Shown piece after piece: positions 25,507-35,833 of a stretch of DNA of 47,940 bases. The notes under the pieces were generated by a model that searched no databases, was not told the DNA's origin, and was given only the letters and a program-made list of their open reading frames with translations. Each line of letters starts with the position of its first letter. Position 1 is the stretch's first letter. The position numbers and the translations under genes are program-made. Origin of the DNA: an uncultured Merdimonas sp. (lineage in GTDB: Bacteria > Bacillota > Clostridia > Lachnospirales > Lachnospiraceae); NCBI GenBank assembly GCA_944378225.1, contig CALWGE010000016.1:1-47940 (forward strand), written 5' to 3'.

Positions 25507-26715
25507 CTATTCTCTCCTAAGCTTTCTCCGGCTCTCTATCACTGCCGTATATACGCCGTCTGTCACATGTATCCGCAGTTTTTCTCCTTCCGCTGCCTGA
25601 CTGATGCTCGTCACTGCTCTGCCATCGGGTCCTTCCGTATAGGAATATCCCTGCTGCAGTTTTAAAAGAGGGGACAGGCCATGAAAGCGCTCTGCAAGAA
25701 CTGACAACCGATTCCTGCGTTCAGCCAGCTTATCTTCCATGATTCTTGTTAACCGGTTCTGCAAATCTGCCTCTCTCATTCTGCGATCAAACAAAAGCTG
25801 TTTTGGACTGGCCATGGACAATTTTCTCGAAAATTCTGCCAGTCTTCTCCGATACTGCTCAGTTTTCCATTCCACAGCCCGGGAAAGCTGCTTCTGGTAG
25901 GAATCCATTCTATCCATGATTTCCCGGATGTCTGCCACTGCCAGCTCAGCTGCCGCCGAGGGTGTGGGAGCCCGAAGATCTGCCACAAAATCTGCAATTG
26001 TAGTATCCGTTTCATGACCTACGGCAGAAATTACAGGAGTGCTGCATTCGAAAATAGCTCTCGCCACTTTTTCTTCGTTAAAAGCCCAGAGATCCTCAAT
26101 GGAACCTCCGCCTCTTCCTACAATCAGAACGTCCAGATTCAAAGCGTCAAGAGCCTCTATTCCTTTTACAATACTGTCAGCCGCCCCTTCTCCCTGTACC
26201 AGAGCAGGATACAGGATCAGCTGTATATAAGGATTTCTCCGCAGGGCAATATTCCGGATATCCTGTACCGCCGCTCCTCCGGGTGCCGTGACAATCCCCA
26301 GTTTCTTTACAAAAAAGGGAATGGGCTGCTTATACTCCTGTGCAAACATTCCCATCTCCTGAAGCTCTTCCCGAAGTCTTTCGTAAGCTTCATAAAGCCG
26401 TCCCACTCCGTCCTGCAGAATTTCCTGCGCATACAGCTGATAGCTTCCGCTCCGTTCATAGACGCCTATCCGTCCCAGTACAATCACTCTCTGCCCGTCT
26501 TGCATGGAAAAAGAGAGGCCTTTTCTCTGTCCTGCGAACATCACGCAGGACAGTGCCCCACTTTCATCTTTAAGAGAAAAATAAATATGTCCGGCACCAT
26601 GGTATCTGCAATTAGATACTTCTCCCTTCACATATATCCGGTTCAGCATAAAATCCTGTGTGAACATGTTTTTTATATAATTGTTCACCTGAGCTACCGT
26701 GTAGACATTTTTCAT
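25507..26715 (-). CDS. xseA: exodeoxyribonuclease VII large subunit
   Basis: The catalytic subunit, 402 residues. It has an N-terminal OB-fold for single-stranded DNA (about 5-100), the catalytic core with IVGRGGGSIEDLWAFNEE and ISAVGHETDTTIADFVADLRAPTPSAAAE, and a helical C-terminal coiled coil to which XseB binds. Its ATG overlaps the nusB stop by 4 bp. Length is near the shorter end for the family (about 400-450). Confidence 0.97.
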   Translation of the reverse strand: MKNVYTVAQVNNYIKNMFTQDFMLNRIYVKGEVSNCRYHGAGHIYFSLKDESGALSCVMFAGQRKGLSFSMQDGQRVIVLGRIGVYERSGSYQLYAQEILQDGVGRLYEAYERLREELQEMGMFAQEYKQPIPFFVKKLGIVTAPGGAAVQDIRNIALRRNPYIQLILYPALVQGEGAADSIVKGIEALDALNLDVLIVGRGGGSIEDLWAFNEEKVARAIFECSTPVISAVGHETDTTIADFVADLRAPTPSAAAELAVADIREIMDRMDSYQKQLSRAVEWKTEQYRRRLAEFSRKLSMASPKQLLFDRRMREADLQNRLTRIMEDKLAERRNRLSVLAERFHGLSPLLKLQQGYSYTEGPDGRAVTSISQAAEGEKLRIHVTDGVYTAVIESRRKLRRE

Positions 26716-27140
26716 TCTGCTGCTTCCGTTTCTGCCGCTTTTGTCTTCCCGATCTTTCCAAGGATTCCATTCACAAAAGCCGGAGAGCCATCCCCGCCAA
26801 ATTTTTTCGAAAGTTCCACTGCTTCGTTCACCGCAACGCCTACGGGAACATCCGCATCAAATGTCATCTCATAAACCGCCAGCCTGAGTATGGTCAGTTC
26901 TGTCTTTCCCATCCGTGAAACCTTCCATCCCTCTGCGGTCTCACCGAGAAGTCTGTCGATCTCCGGAAGCTTATCCATAATCTGCTCATATTTTTTCTGC
27001 ATATAAATCTGATCTTCCTGGGAAAGTTCCGGAAGACTTTCAAAGAAAAGCTGCATCTGCTGCGGCATTTCTTCCCGGTCATTAAATTCCACCCGGAAAA
27101 GCAGTTCAAATATATGTTCTCTTAATTCTCGTCTCTTCAT
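26712..27140 (-). CDS. nusB: transcription antitermination factor NusB
   Basis: A 142-residue all-helical RNA-binding protein that joins NusE (S10) in rRNA antitermination complexes. KRRELREHIFELLFRVEF at the N terminus and AVNEAVELSKKFGGDGSPAFVNGILGKI near the C terminus are diagnostic. The ATG at 27140 gives the standard start. A hairpin lies between asp23 and this gene, so expression may be tuned separately from asp23. Confidence 0.95.
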   Translation of the reverse strand: MKRRELREHIFELLFRVEFNDREEMPQQMQLFFESLPELSQEDQIYMQKKYEQIMDKLPEIDRLLGETAEGWKVSRMGKTELTILRLAVYEMTFDADVPVGVAVNEAVELSKKFGGDGSPAFVNGILGKIGKTKAAETEAAE

Positions 27141-27175
27141 ATCTTTCCGTCCTGATTTCTTTCTCCGAATAAAGA

Positions 27176-27199
27176 GAGGCAACTAATACTAGCCGCCTC
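27176..27199 (-). terminator. hairpin between asp23 and nusB, possible partial terminator
   Basis: An 8-bp stem (27192-27199 with 27176-27183, two G-U pairs) with an 8-nt loop is followed by TCTTTATTC on the minus strand. The T-run is interrupted, so it is more likely an attenuator or RNA-processing signal than a full stop. No separate nusB promoter was found. Confidence 0.35.
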
Positions 27200-27267
27200 C
27201 TTTGTAATGTGCCATCCGGCAAGGTGTTATTCTTTCACACAGAGGCCGTCCGAAAACATGCCGCTTC

Positions 27268-27654
27268 TTATTTTTCCTTATCCATGTTCACATTGACAAT
27301 GCGGATATTGACCATGGATACCTCCAGGCCCGTCATGTTCTCGATCGCTGTCTTCACACGATCCTGTACCTTCTCAGATACCTTCATAATACTATATCCA
27401 TAGTCGATATTCAGAGCCAGATCCACATCCACATTCTGTCCCGTTACCAGCACCTTCACGCCCTTGGACAGGTTCTTTACGCCCAGCTTTCCGATCAGTT
27501 CTTTGGTAATATTTCCAGCCATGGAGGCAACTCCCTCTACCTCAGTAGCCGCAAGTCCCGCAATCGTGGCAACCACCTCGTCTGCAATCTGTACCTCTCC
27601 AAGCTGACCATCAGCATGTATCATATGAACGCCTCTTTTTTCTTCCTTTGACAT
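27268..27654 (-). CDS. Asp23/Gls24 family protein (YqhY-like)
   Basis: A 128-residue member of the Asp23/Gls24 (DUF322) family. Conserved parts are GEVQIADEVVATIAGLAATEVEGVASMAG and the C-terminal MTGLEVSMVNIRIVNVNMDKEK. YqhY-like members beside nusB in Firmicutes are linked to lipid/acetyl-CoA carboxylase homeostasis and to the cell envelope, though the molecular role is unsettled. The ATG at 27654 is chosen because AGGAGG precedes it. It is the first gene of the long nusB-to-recN unit. Confidence 0.93.
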   Translation of the reverse strand: MSKEEKRGVHMIHADGQLGEVQIADEVVATIAGLAATEVEGVASMAGNITKELIGKLGVKNLSKGVKVLVTGQNVDVDLALNIDYGYSIMKVSEKVQDRVKTAIENMTGLEVSMVNIRIVNVNMDKEK

Positions 27655-27737
27655 CTTAAAACCTCCTGCTATTCCGGTAGTATCTGCTTCATTTTCTGTC
27701 CGGCCGGAGCGCCGGCACACATTCATTCTATTGTCTC

Positions 27738-27766
27738 ATTCTATCATACTTTCGAAAAAATGGGAA
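27738..27766 (-). promoter_or_regulatory. candidate promoter of the asp23-nusB unit
   Basis: On the minus strand TAGAAT (27738-27743) is preceded by TG (extended -10), with TTCCCA (27761-27766) 17 bp upstream as a weak -35 box. It lies in the 44-bp gap after prfC, with a leader of about 78 nt. Confidence 0.4.
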
Positions 27767-27770
27767 TACC

Positions 27771-29357
27771 CTAACGGCCGAATTCCGAGAGCTCAAGTCC
27801 CGGATTACGCTCCAGAGTCATACCCACACTCCAGGCATTTACCCAAAGCAAAAGCGGTCTTCCTTTCAAATCCCGGATCTTTTTCATGTCTGAAGTGCCT
27901 TTCAGCTTATCCATGTCAATATCTTCATTTTCAATCCACCGGATATGCTCATAAGGCAGCGGCTCCAGACGAATCTCCACATTGTACTCATTCTGCAGAC
28001 GATATACCAGCACATCAAACTGCAGAACGCCCACAACGCCTACGATGATCTCTTCCATTCCCGTATTGAACTCCTGGAAAATCTGAATGGCTCCTTCCTG
28101 CGCAATCTGCTCGATTCCCTTTACAAACTGCTTTCGTTTCATAGTATCCATCTGACGCACCCGGGCAAAATGTTCCGGTGAGAAGGTAGGAATTCCTTCA
28201 TAACGAATTGATTTTCCAGGCATGCACAAAGTATCTCCTATGGAGAAAATACCAGGATCAAATACGCCGATGATATCGCCGGCATATGCCTCTTCCACGA
28301 TCTTGCGATCCTGAGCCATGATTTGCTGAGGCTGGGAAAGTCTCTGTTTTCTGCCTCCCTGTACATGATAAACCTCCATACCGGCTGTAAACTTCCCGGA
28401 GCAGATGCGCAGAAATGCGATCCTGTCTCTGTGGGCCTTATTCATATTTGCCTGGATTTTAAATACAAATGCAGAAAACTCCTCTTCCATAGGATCAACG
28501 AGTCCCGTATCCGACTTTCGGGGCAGAGGAGAGGTAGTCATTTTCAGGAAATGTTTCAAAAAGGTCTCCACGCCAAAGTTTGTAAGAGCAGATCCAAAGA
28601 ATACTGGTGAAAGTTCTCCTTTGCTCACCAGTTCCTGATCAAATTCTGCGGATGCTCCATCCAGAAGCTCAATATCATCCAGAAGCTTTTCTCTCTGCCC
28701 TTCTGCCAGATGTGCTTCCAGCTCCGGATCATCGATGGATAAATCCAGCTCCTCGCCTTCTTTTGTTCCTTTTTCGGTATCAGAGAAGAGCAGCACCTTT
28801 TTCTCATTTCGATCGTAAACTCCCTTAAACTCCTTACCGGAACCAAGCGGCCAGTTGATGGGACATGTAGCTATACCAAGTTCATTTTCGATGTCATCCA
28901 GCAGTTCAAAAATGTCCATGGCATCTCTGTCCATTTTATTAATAAAGGTGAAAATAGGAATATGGCGCATCGCGCAGACCTTAAACAGCTTTCTGGTCTG
29001 CGGCTCCACGCCCTTACTGCCATCGATTACCATGACCGCTGAATCTGCCGCCATCAGGGTACGGTAGGTATCCTCCGAGAAATCCTGATGTCCCGGAGTA
29101 TCCAGGATATTAATACAGTAATTATCATAATTAAACTGCAGTACTGAAGAGGTTACGGAAATACCTCTTTCCTTTTCTATTTCCATCCAGTCAGAAACCG
29201 CATGCCGGGCTGTAGCTTTTCCCTTTACGGAACCCGCCAGATTGATCGCTCCCCCATACAGCAAAAACTTTTCTGTCAGTGTCGTTTTTCCCGCGTCAGG
29301 ATGGGAAATAATCGCAAAGGTTCTTCTTTTTTCAATCTCATTCACATAGTTCGCCAT
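27771..29357 (-). CDS. prfC: peptide chain release factor 3
   Basis: A translational GTPase, 528 residues, that recycles RF1/RF2 from the ribosome after termination. G1 is SHPDAGKTT (about 18-26), G3 is DTPGHQDF, and G4 is NKMD. The segment GKATARHAVSDWMEIEKERGISVTSS is the RF3-type switch I region. It starts from its own promoter. No clear terminator follows; the stop codon is only 28 nt from the next promoter's -10 region. Confidence 0.96.
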   Translation of the reverse strand: MANYVNEIEKRRTFAIISHPDAGKTTLTEKFLLYGGAINLAGSVKGKATARHAVSDWMEIEKERGISVTSSVLQFNYDNYCINILDTPGHQDFSEDTYRTLMAADSAVMVIDGSKGVEPQTRKLFKVCAMRHIPIFTFINKMDRDAMDIFELLDDIENELGIATCPINWPLGSGKEFKGVYDRNEKKVLLFSDTEKGTKEGEELDLSIDDPELEAHLAEGQREKLLDDIELLDGASAEFDQELVSKGELSPVFFGSALTNFGVETFLKHFLKMTTSPLPRKSDTGLVDPMEEEFSAFVFKIQANMNKAHRDRIAFLRICSGKFTAGMEVYHVQGGRKQRLSQPQQIMAQDRKIVEEAYAGDIIGVFDPGIFSIGDTLCMPGKSIRYEGIPTFSPEHFARVRQMDTMKRKQFVKGIEQIAQEGAIQIFQEFNTGMEEIIVGVVGVLQFDVLVYRLQNEYNVEIRLEPLPYEHIRWIENEDIDMDKLKGTSDMKKIRDLKGRPLLLWVNAWSVGMTLERNPGLELSEFGR

Positions 29358-29412
29358 TTTTCATTCATCCTCATCTGATTTCATGCTTTGTTCTCTGAGC
29401 ACAACTATTACC

Positions 29413-29440
29413 AGTATACACATTTTTCTGTTGTTTGCAA
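29413..29440 (-). promoter_or_regulatory. vegetative promoter of prfC
   Basis: On the minus strand TTGCAA (29435-29440) and TATACT (29413-29418) are 16 bp apart, with TGTG before the -10 box. The leader is about 50 nt. Confidence 0.6.
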
Positions 29441-29459
29441 GGCTGTCTTTCTCTTTTAT

Positions 29460-30353
29460 CTATTCCTGTTTTTCAGCCTGTCGTCTGTATTCTCTGGGAG
29501 ACATCTGGCAGAACCGGCGAAACACCTTGCCGAAATAAGCAGTGCTGGAAAATCCCGTACGAGCTGCTATCTCCATTACCGGAAGTTTCGTGTCACGCAG
29601 TAGTTTTTTACTCATCTCCACCCGAAATTCCAGAAGGTAGTCGAAAGGTGTTTTTCCCATACAGCTCTGGAAACAGCGCAGACACTCCCGCTTTCCTACA
29701 AATGCTGCTCCGGCAATATCTTCCAGAGATATTTTTCTTTCGTAATTCTTTTGGATAAAGGACAACATCACCCGTATCCGTTCCTGACGCTCCGGCAGCA
29801 TACCCAGCTTTGCATACTCTGTTTCCTCTGTTTCCTTCAGGAGCAGCAGCCAGATTTCCGAAAACAAATTTCGCGTCTGAAATTCTGTGTCAGGCTCTTC
29901 CTGAAGTCTTGCCGCCTGTCTGAGTTTTTCCAGTACATCTTTCTGCCGTTCTGTGTTACCCCGAAACTCCACTATTTCCAGTCTCCTGTTTTTCAGAATG
30001 GGATCCAGATATTTTGTTTCATAGATGCTCTTAAAATGACCGCTCAGAAAAGTTTCATGCAGCAAATGAGAATCTATCTTTCCTCCTTTTTCATTTTCCA
30101 GACAGCTTAAAACATTTGTATTCGTATAAAATCCTTCTCCCTGCTGAAATATCAAAGTACGGCCCGGTGTGGATATACGCATACTTCCTTCATTTACATA
30201 AATAAACTCTACTTCCTCATGCCAGTGCCAGGGAATCTGCGTTTTTGCCAGGTCTACTCTGTGAAGCACATACGGATACTCCACAGAAAGTCCTTCTATT
30301 TGTTCCAGGCCACTTGGATCCAGCTTCAACGTTCGGATATCCGATATTTTCAT
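29460..30353 (-). CDS. AraC-family regulator with N-terminal cupin domain
   Basis: A 297-residue transcription regulator. The N-terminal cupin-like sensor (about 35-120) has IPWHWHEEVEFIYVNEGSM. Two C-terminal helix-turn-helices lie at about 195-292 (ISLEDIAGAAFVGKRECLRCFQSCMGKTPFDYLLEFR, then MEIAARTGFSSTAYFGKVFRRFCQMSPREYRR). Such proteins usually control sugar utilisation genes. It lies downstream of the GH1 operon on the same strand but is separated by a terminator and has its own promoter, so its target could be that operon or elsewhere. Confidence 0.9.
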   Translation of the reverse strand: MKISDIRTLKLDPSGLEQIEGLSVEYPYVLHRVDLAKTQIPWHWHEEVEFIYVNEGSMRISTPGRTLIFQQGEGFYTNTNVLSCLENEKGGKIDSHLLHETFLSGHFKSIYETKYLDPILKNRRLEIVEFRGNTERQKDVLEKLRQAARLQEEPDTEFQTRNLFSEIWLLLLKETEETEYAKLGMLPERQERIRVMLSFIQKNYERKISLEDIAGAAFVGKRECLRCFQSCMGKTPFDYLLEFRVEMSKKLLRDTKLPVMEIAARTGFSSTAYFGKVFRRFCQMSPREYRRQAEKQE

Positions 30354-30446
30354 AGTTTCGCTTTCTCACCTCCGAATCCATTTTGTCATTATAGTTATAT
30401 TTTTAGTCGCTTTTCTGTCTTTTATATAGGCATTAATTTATTTATA

Positions 30447-30475
30447 ATTATAGTAAAGTATTTGAACGATGTAAA
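30447..30475 (-). promoter_or_regulatory. promoter of the cupin AraC regulator
   Basis: On the minus strand TTTACA (30470-30475) and a perfect TATAAT (30447-30452) are 17 bp apart. The leader is about 90 nt. The same AT-rich DNA would have to hold any promoter for the plus-strand small ORF that starts at 30507. Confidence 0.65.
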
Positions 30476-30506
30476 GAATCAACTTTATGCAAAAGGAGAA
30501 CCTGCC

Positions 30507-30698
30507 ATGTATTCCATCTGGTTTCATCAGATCCAGGAGTTTTCCGACAGAAATCCGGACTGCCTGGAGCACCTGACGCCTGAAATACTGCAAAAAGCTG
30601 CAGGCAATACTGTCAGGCTGCATCATATACAAATTTCCGAACTAAATATTCCTGTTTACTGTTCTGACAAAAAGGACAGTGAAACTCCAAATCACTAA
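30507..30698 (+). CDS. small ORF of unknown function, 63 residues
   Basis: A plus-strand reading frame with an excellent ribosome binding site (AAAGGAG at 30492-30498, 8 nt from the ATG). The product begins MYSIWFHQIQEF and contains PECL-like NPDCLEHLTPEILQKAAGNTV; there is no signal peptide or membrane helix, and the C terminus is hydrophilic. I do not recognise it. It fills the 403-bp space between the AraC gene (start 30353) and the GH1 gene (end 30755), and is divergent from the AraC gene. The forward promoter is weak (TATAAT at 30443-30448 with a poor -35 box), so expression is uncertain. Confidence 0.4.
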   Translation: MYSIWFHQIQEFSDRNPDCLEHLTPEILQKAAGNTVRLHHIQISELNIPVYCSDKKDSETPNH

Positions 30699-30709
30699 GT
30701 ATCTGAAAC

Positions 30710-30745
30710 AAAAAGGGACTACGTACTTTAAAAAGTCCGTAGTCC
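30710..30745 (-). terminator. intrinsic terminator of the GH1/PTS operon
   Basis: A 14-bp stem (30716-30729 with 30732-30745, one mismatch) with a very short loop is followed on the minus strand by TTTTT (plus-strand A run 30710-30714). It lies 10 bp past the GH1 stop codon. Confidence 0.8.
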
Positions 30746-30754
30746 ACAATGTCA

Positions 30755-33563
<2,809 letters not shown>

Positions 33564-33582
33564 ACCGATTCTCCTTTTGTTT

Positions 33583-34254
33583 TTATAAGTGTGCTTTTGT
33601 CATCCAGTTTTGATCCCATTCATCCGGAAAATTATTCCATGTATCTGATTCCGGCGGAAGAGGAACTGCCTTCCGTACTCTGTCTTTTTGATAAGCATAA
33701 CGACCAAATCCCTGTCTGTCCTGTTCCGGTGTAAGCGGAGGCCGCGTATTGGTGGGGATCATGCTTTCTACCCATCCTGCATGATATTCGTTTTTCGCAG
33801 TTCTTTGCCATGCCCCCCATAAGATTTTCCATTCTCCATCTACTTTGACATGAGCTCCCGGCACCATACCTACTGAAATTATAGCTGTCGGTATTTCTCT
33901 GCTTATAGAAAGTCCTTCAATACCAAGCGACCACCAGACGCCTCTGGCCTTTGTGTTCGACTCATCCACTTCAACTACAGGTGTGGTCAGCGGATGGATT
34001 AGCATATTCCCTTCCAAAGAATCCACTACCGGTTTACGTCTGAATTCCAGAATTCCTTCTGCGTCCACACCGGGATAATTCAGTGCATTCAATTCCCGTC
34101 TTTGTTCACCGATATGCTGATCATCATGAAACACAGCTGCATTTCCCCGCAGATTCTGTATCTGCCATACTGACATCAGTCTGTCTACACGTTTTTCCAA
34201 CTGATGAATTTCTTTTTCATCCAGAAGATCTAGATCTTCCATTGTCCAACGCAC
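33583..34254 (-). CDS. NTF2/SnoaL-like protein, second of a tandem pair
   Basis: A protein of about 223 residues with an alpha+beta-barrel NTF2/SnoaL-like look. It shares with its neighbour the segment LTTPVVEVDESN...GVWWSLGIEG (about 96-123) and GWVESM further on, followed by a Pro-rich C-terminal tail. The best start is GTG at 34254, because AGGAG/AGGAAG lies 5-10 nt upstream; the next ATG (34242) lacks a site. The fold occurs in ketosteroid isomerases, dehydratases such as BaiE, polyketide cyclases and non-enzymatic proteins, so a catalytic role is possible but not shown. It sits between its paralogue and the PTS gene. Confidence 0.7.
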   Translation of the reverse strand: MRWTMEDLDLLDEKEIHQLEKRVDRLMSVWQIQNLRGNAAVFHDDQHIGEQRRELNALNYPGVDAEGILEFRRKPVVDSLEGNMLIHPLTTPVVEVDESNTKARGVWWSLGIEGLSISREIPTAIISVGMVPGAHVKVDGEWKILWGAWQRTAKNEYHAGWVESMIPTNTRPPLTPEQDRQGFGRYAYQKDRVRKAVPLPPESDTWNNFPDEWDQNWMTKAHL

Positions 34255-34270
34255 TGCCCTTCCTCTCCTT

Positions 34271-34939
34271 TCAGCGTTTATCACGGGAAAGCTCCCAATA
34301 TCTGTCTTTTTCCGTATAAGTTTTATAGGGGCGCGGCGCACACGGAATCCCGTCCCGAATGCTCAAAGGTGAATACGGATTATGATATGTAGATGGCAAA
34401 GACTGTGGATGCATTGCTTTATTTACCCTGTTAATTCTGCTAAGATCTTCCACCCATCCCTTTTCATAAGCGCAATTGATCAGCCGGAAATAGTGCAGAT
34501 GCCAGATTTTCCATTTTTCATTCAGATAAATAAAGTCTACTGCAATCTGCCCCCATATCCAAAGCGCATGCGCTCCTTTATCATCCACGCTGGCTCCTAT
34601 TCCCGGACACCACCACACACATTTAGCTGTCTGACCATCATCTGCAACTTCAATCATAGGTGTCGTTAACTGCAGATCTATCATCTCTCCGGGTTTTGCC
34701 GGTTCTCCCATCAATTGGTCCAAGGCCGCTTTTACAGCTTCCGGGCCTTCGAATCTTCCTTCATCTGCATATTCCAGAGATACATCTTCCAGATTCAAAG
34801 CAAAATGATTCTCAACAACATCTTTCTGCTTAAAATTGAAAGCTGCGGTTATTCGTCCCATTTCATTTTGAATTTCATGCCATGCTTCCAGCCTGTTTAA
34901 TGCTGCCAGCAAATTTTCTTTCCTTTTTCTCTCAACCAT
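34271..34939 (-). CDS. NTF2/SnoaL-like protein, first of a tandem pair
   Basis: A 222-residue protein with an NTF2/SnoaL-like core at about 15-165: a helical start (AWHEIQNEMGRITAAFNFKQ), then LQLTTPMIEVADDG...CVWWCPGIGAS and WKIWHLHYFRLINCAYEKGWVED. The core is longer than a typical 130-residue SnoaL domain and carries a tail of about 50 residues rich in Pro, Tyr and Ser. Its start overlaps the hydrolase gene by 8 bp and has AGAGG 5 nt upstream. It is clearly related to the next gene, although the two have diverged strongly, which suggests a hetero-oligomer or two successive steps. No catalytic Asp/His pair can be assigned with confidence. Confidence 0.75.
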   Translation of the reverse strand: MVERKRKENLLAALNRLEAWHEIQNEMGRITAAFNFKQKDVVENHFALNLEDVSLEYADEGRFEGPEAVKAALDQLMGEPAKPGEMIDLQLTTPMIEVADDGQTAKCVWWCPGIGASVDDKGAHALWIWGQIAVDFIYLNEKWKIWHLHYFRLINCAYEKGWVEDLSRINRVNKAMHPQSLPSTYHNPYSPLSIRDGIPCAPRPYKTYTEKDRYWELSRDKR

Positions 34940-35651
34940 CTCTGCCTCTTAACTCCTTTACTTTTTGAAAAGCTTCCCGAATCAATTCCTGCGCTCTTTC
35001 TCCCTTGTAAAAATAATAATGTCCTGGCAGCAACATCCCGACATCAAGGCCAGATAAACGTTCCAGAGATTTTCTGTAATCTGTAAGATTAAAATCACTG
35101 CTTCCCATGTATCCAAGTTCCACACTGTTTTTATCTTCCGGAGGACAAGGTGTCACAAAAAACATATCGCCTGTACAAAGTACTCTTTTGCCGTCAACTT
35201 CTATCAGATATGACAGAGAACCCGGATTATGCCCAGGTGTTTCCAAAACTGTAAAACAGATATCGCCCGGAAACAAAAATCTGTCTCCGTCTTTCAGAAT
35301 CTGATCAACTTTCCCACAAATCCAGCTGGATCCGAAGAGTTTCTCCATTTCAGGATTCCCATTTTCAATTTTGCCGGCATCATATTCACTTGCACAAACC
35401 TTTGCTCCCAGTTCATTTACTCTCCACACGTTTCCTGCATGATCAAAATGCGAATGTGTCAAAAAAACATGGGTAATATCTGAAAGCTTCATTTCCCACT
35501 GTTCCATACATGCGGCCATACGTTCCCATTGTTCCCTCTGAAAACCACAATCTATCAGAACAATTCCCTCTTTATGGCGAATCGCATAAATATTGGAATT
35601 TGTTTCATATTGCACTCCACTTACTTGGAACAAATGATCTGTAAGTTTCAT
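34932..35651 (-). CDS. metallo-beta-lactamase-fold hydrolase
   Basis: A 239-residue MBL-fold protein. The metal-binding signature THSHFDHAG has His66, His68, Asp70 and His71. Further ligands are expected in ETPGHNPGSLSY, CTGDMFF and LLPGHYYF, where His and Asp lie at the usual places for a two-metal site. Relatives include glyoxalase II, lactonases and thioesterases, so an ester, lactone or thioester is a possible substrate. The ATG at 35651 is preferred to a GTG three codons earlier because GGAG ends 8 nt before it. It is the first gene of the five-gene operon and lies opposite the AraC regulator. Confidence 0.85.
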   Translation of the reverse strand: MKLTDHLFQVSGVQYETNSNIYAIRHKEGIVLIDCGFQREQWERMAACMEQWEMKLSDITHVFLTHSHFDHAGNVWRVNELGAKVCASEYDAGKIENGNPEMEKLFGSSWICGKVDQILKDGDRFLFPGDICFTVLETPGHNPGSLSYLIEVDGKRVLCTGDMFFVTPCPPEDKNSVELGYMGSSDFNLTDYRKSLERLSGLDVGMLLPGHYYFYKGERAQELIREAFQKVKELRGRDG

Positions 35652-35685
35652 CCATCTCACTCCTTTCCCTCTTTATTCTTCATAT

Positions 35686-35747
35686 ATTATATTTGAATAT
35701 CTGTTCTTTTCGATTACATATTCTGAAAAGTTTCCACGAAAAAAGTT
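35686..35747 (-). promoter_or_regulatory. candidate activator-dependent promoter of the hydrolase/NTF2/PTS/GH1 operon
   Basis: On the minus strand TATAAT (35686-35691) lies about 35 nt before the first gene, but the -35 position holds no good box, as is usual for AraC-activated promoters. Two copies of the heptamer AAAAGTT (plus-strand 35726-35732 and 35741-35747), 15 bp apart, lie just upstream and may be half-sites for the divergent regulator. Confidence 0.3.
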
Positions 35748-35771
35748 ACCTATTACACTCTTTTGATTTTC

Positions 35772-35800
35772 TTTTCATGAGGTGATTTTCATGCTATACT
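35772..35800 (+). promoter_or_regulatory. promoter of the AraC-relQ unit
   Basis: TATACT (35795-35800) preceded by TGC (extended -10) has TTTTCA (35772-35777) 17 bp upstream. The start codon of the AraC gene follows 33 nt later, with AGGAG at 35819-35823. Confidence 0.55.
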
Positions 35801-35833
35801 TAGAAAAATTTCAAAATCAGGAGATATCGTTGT

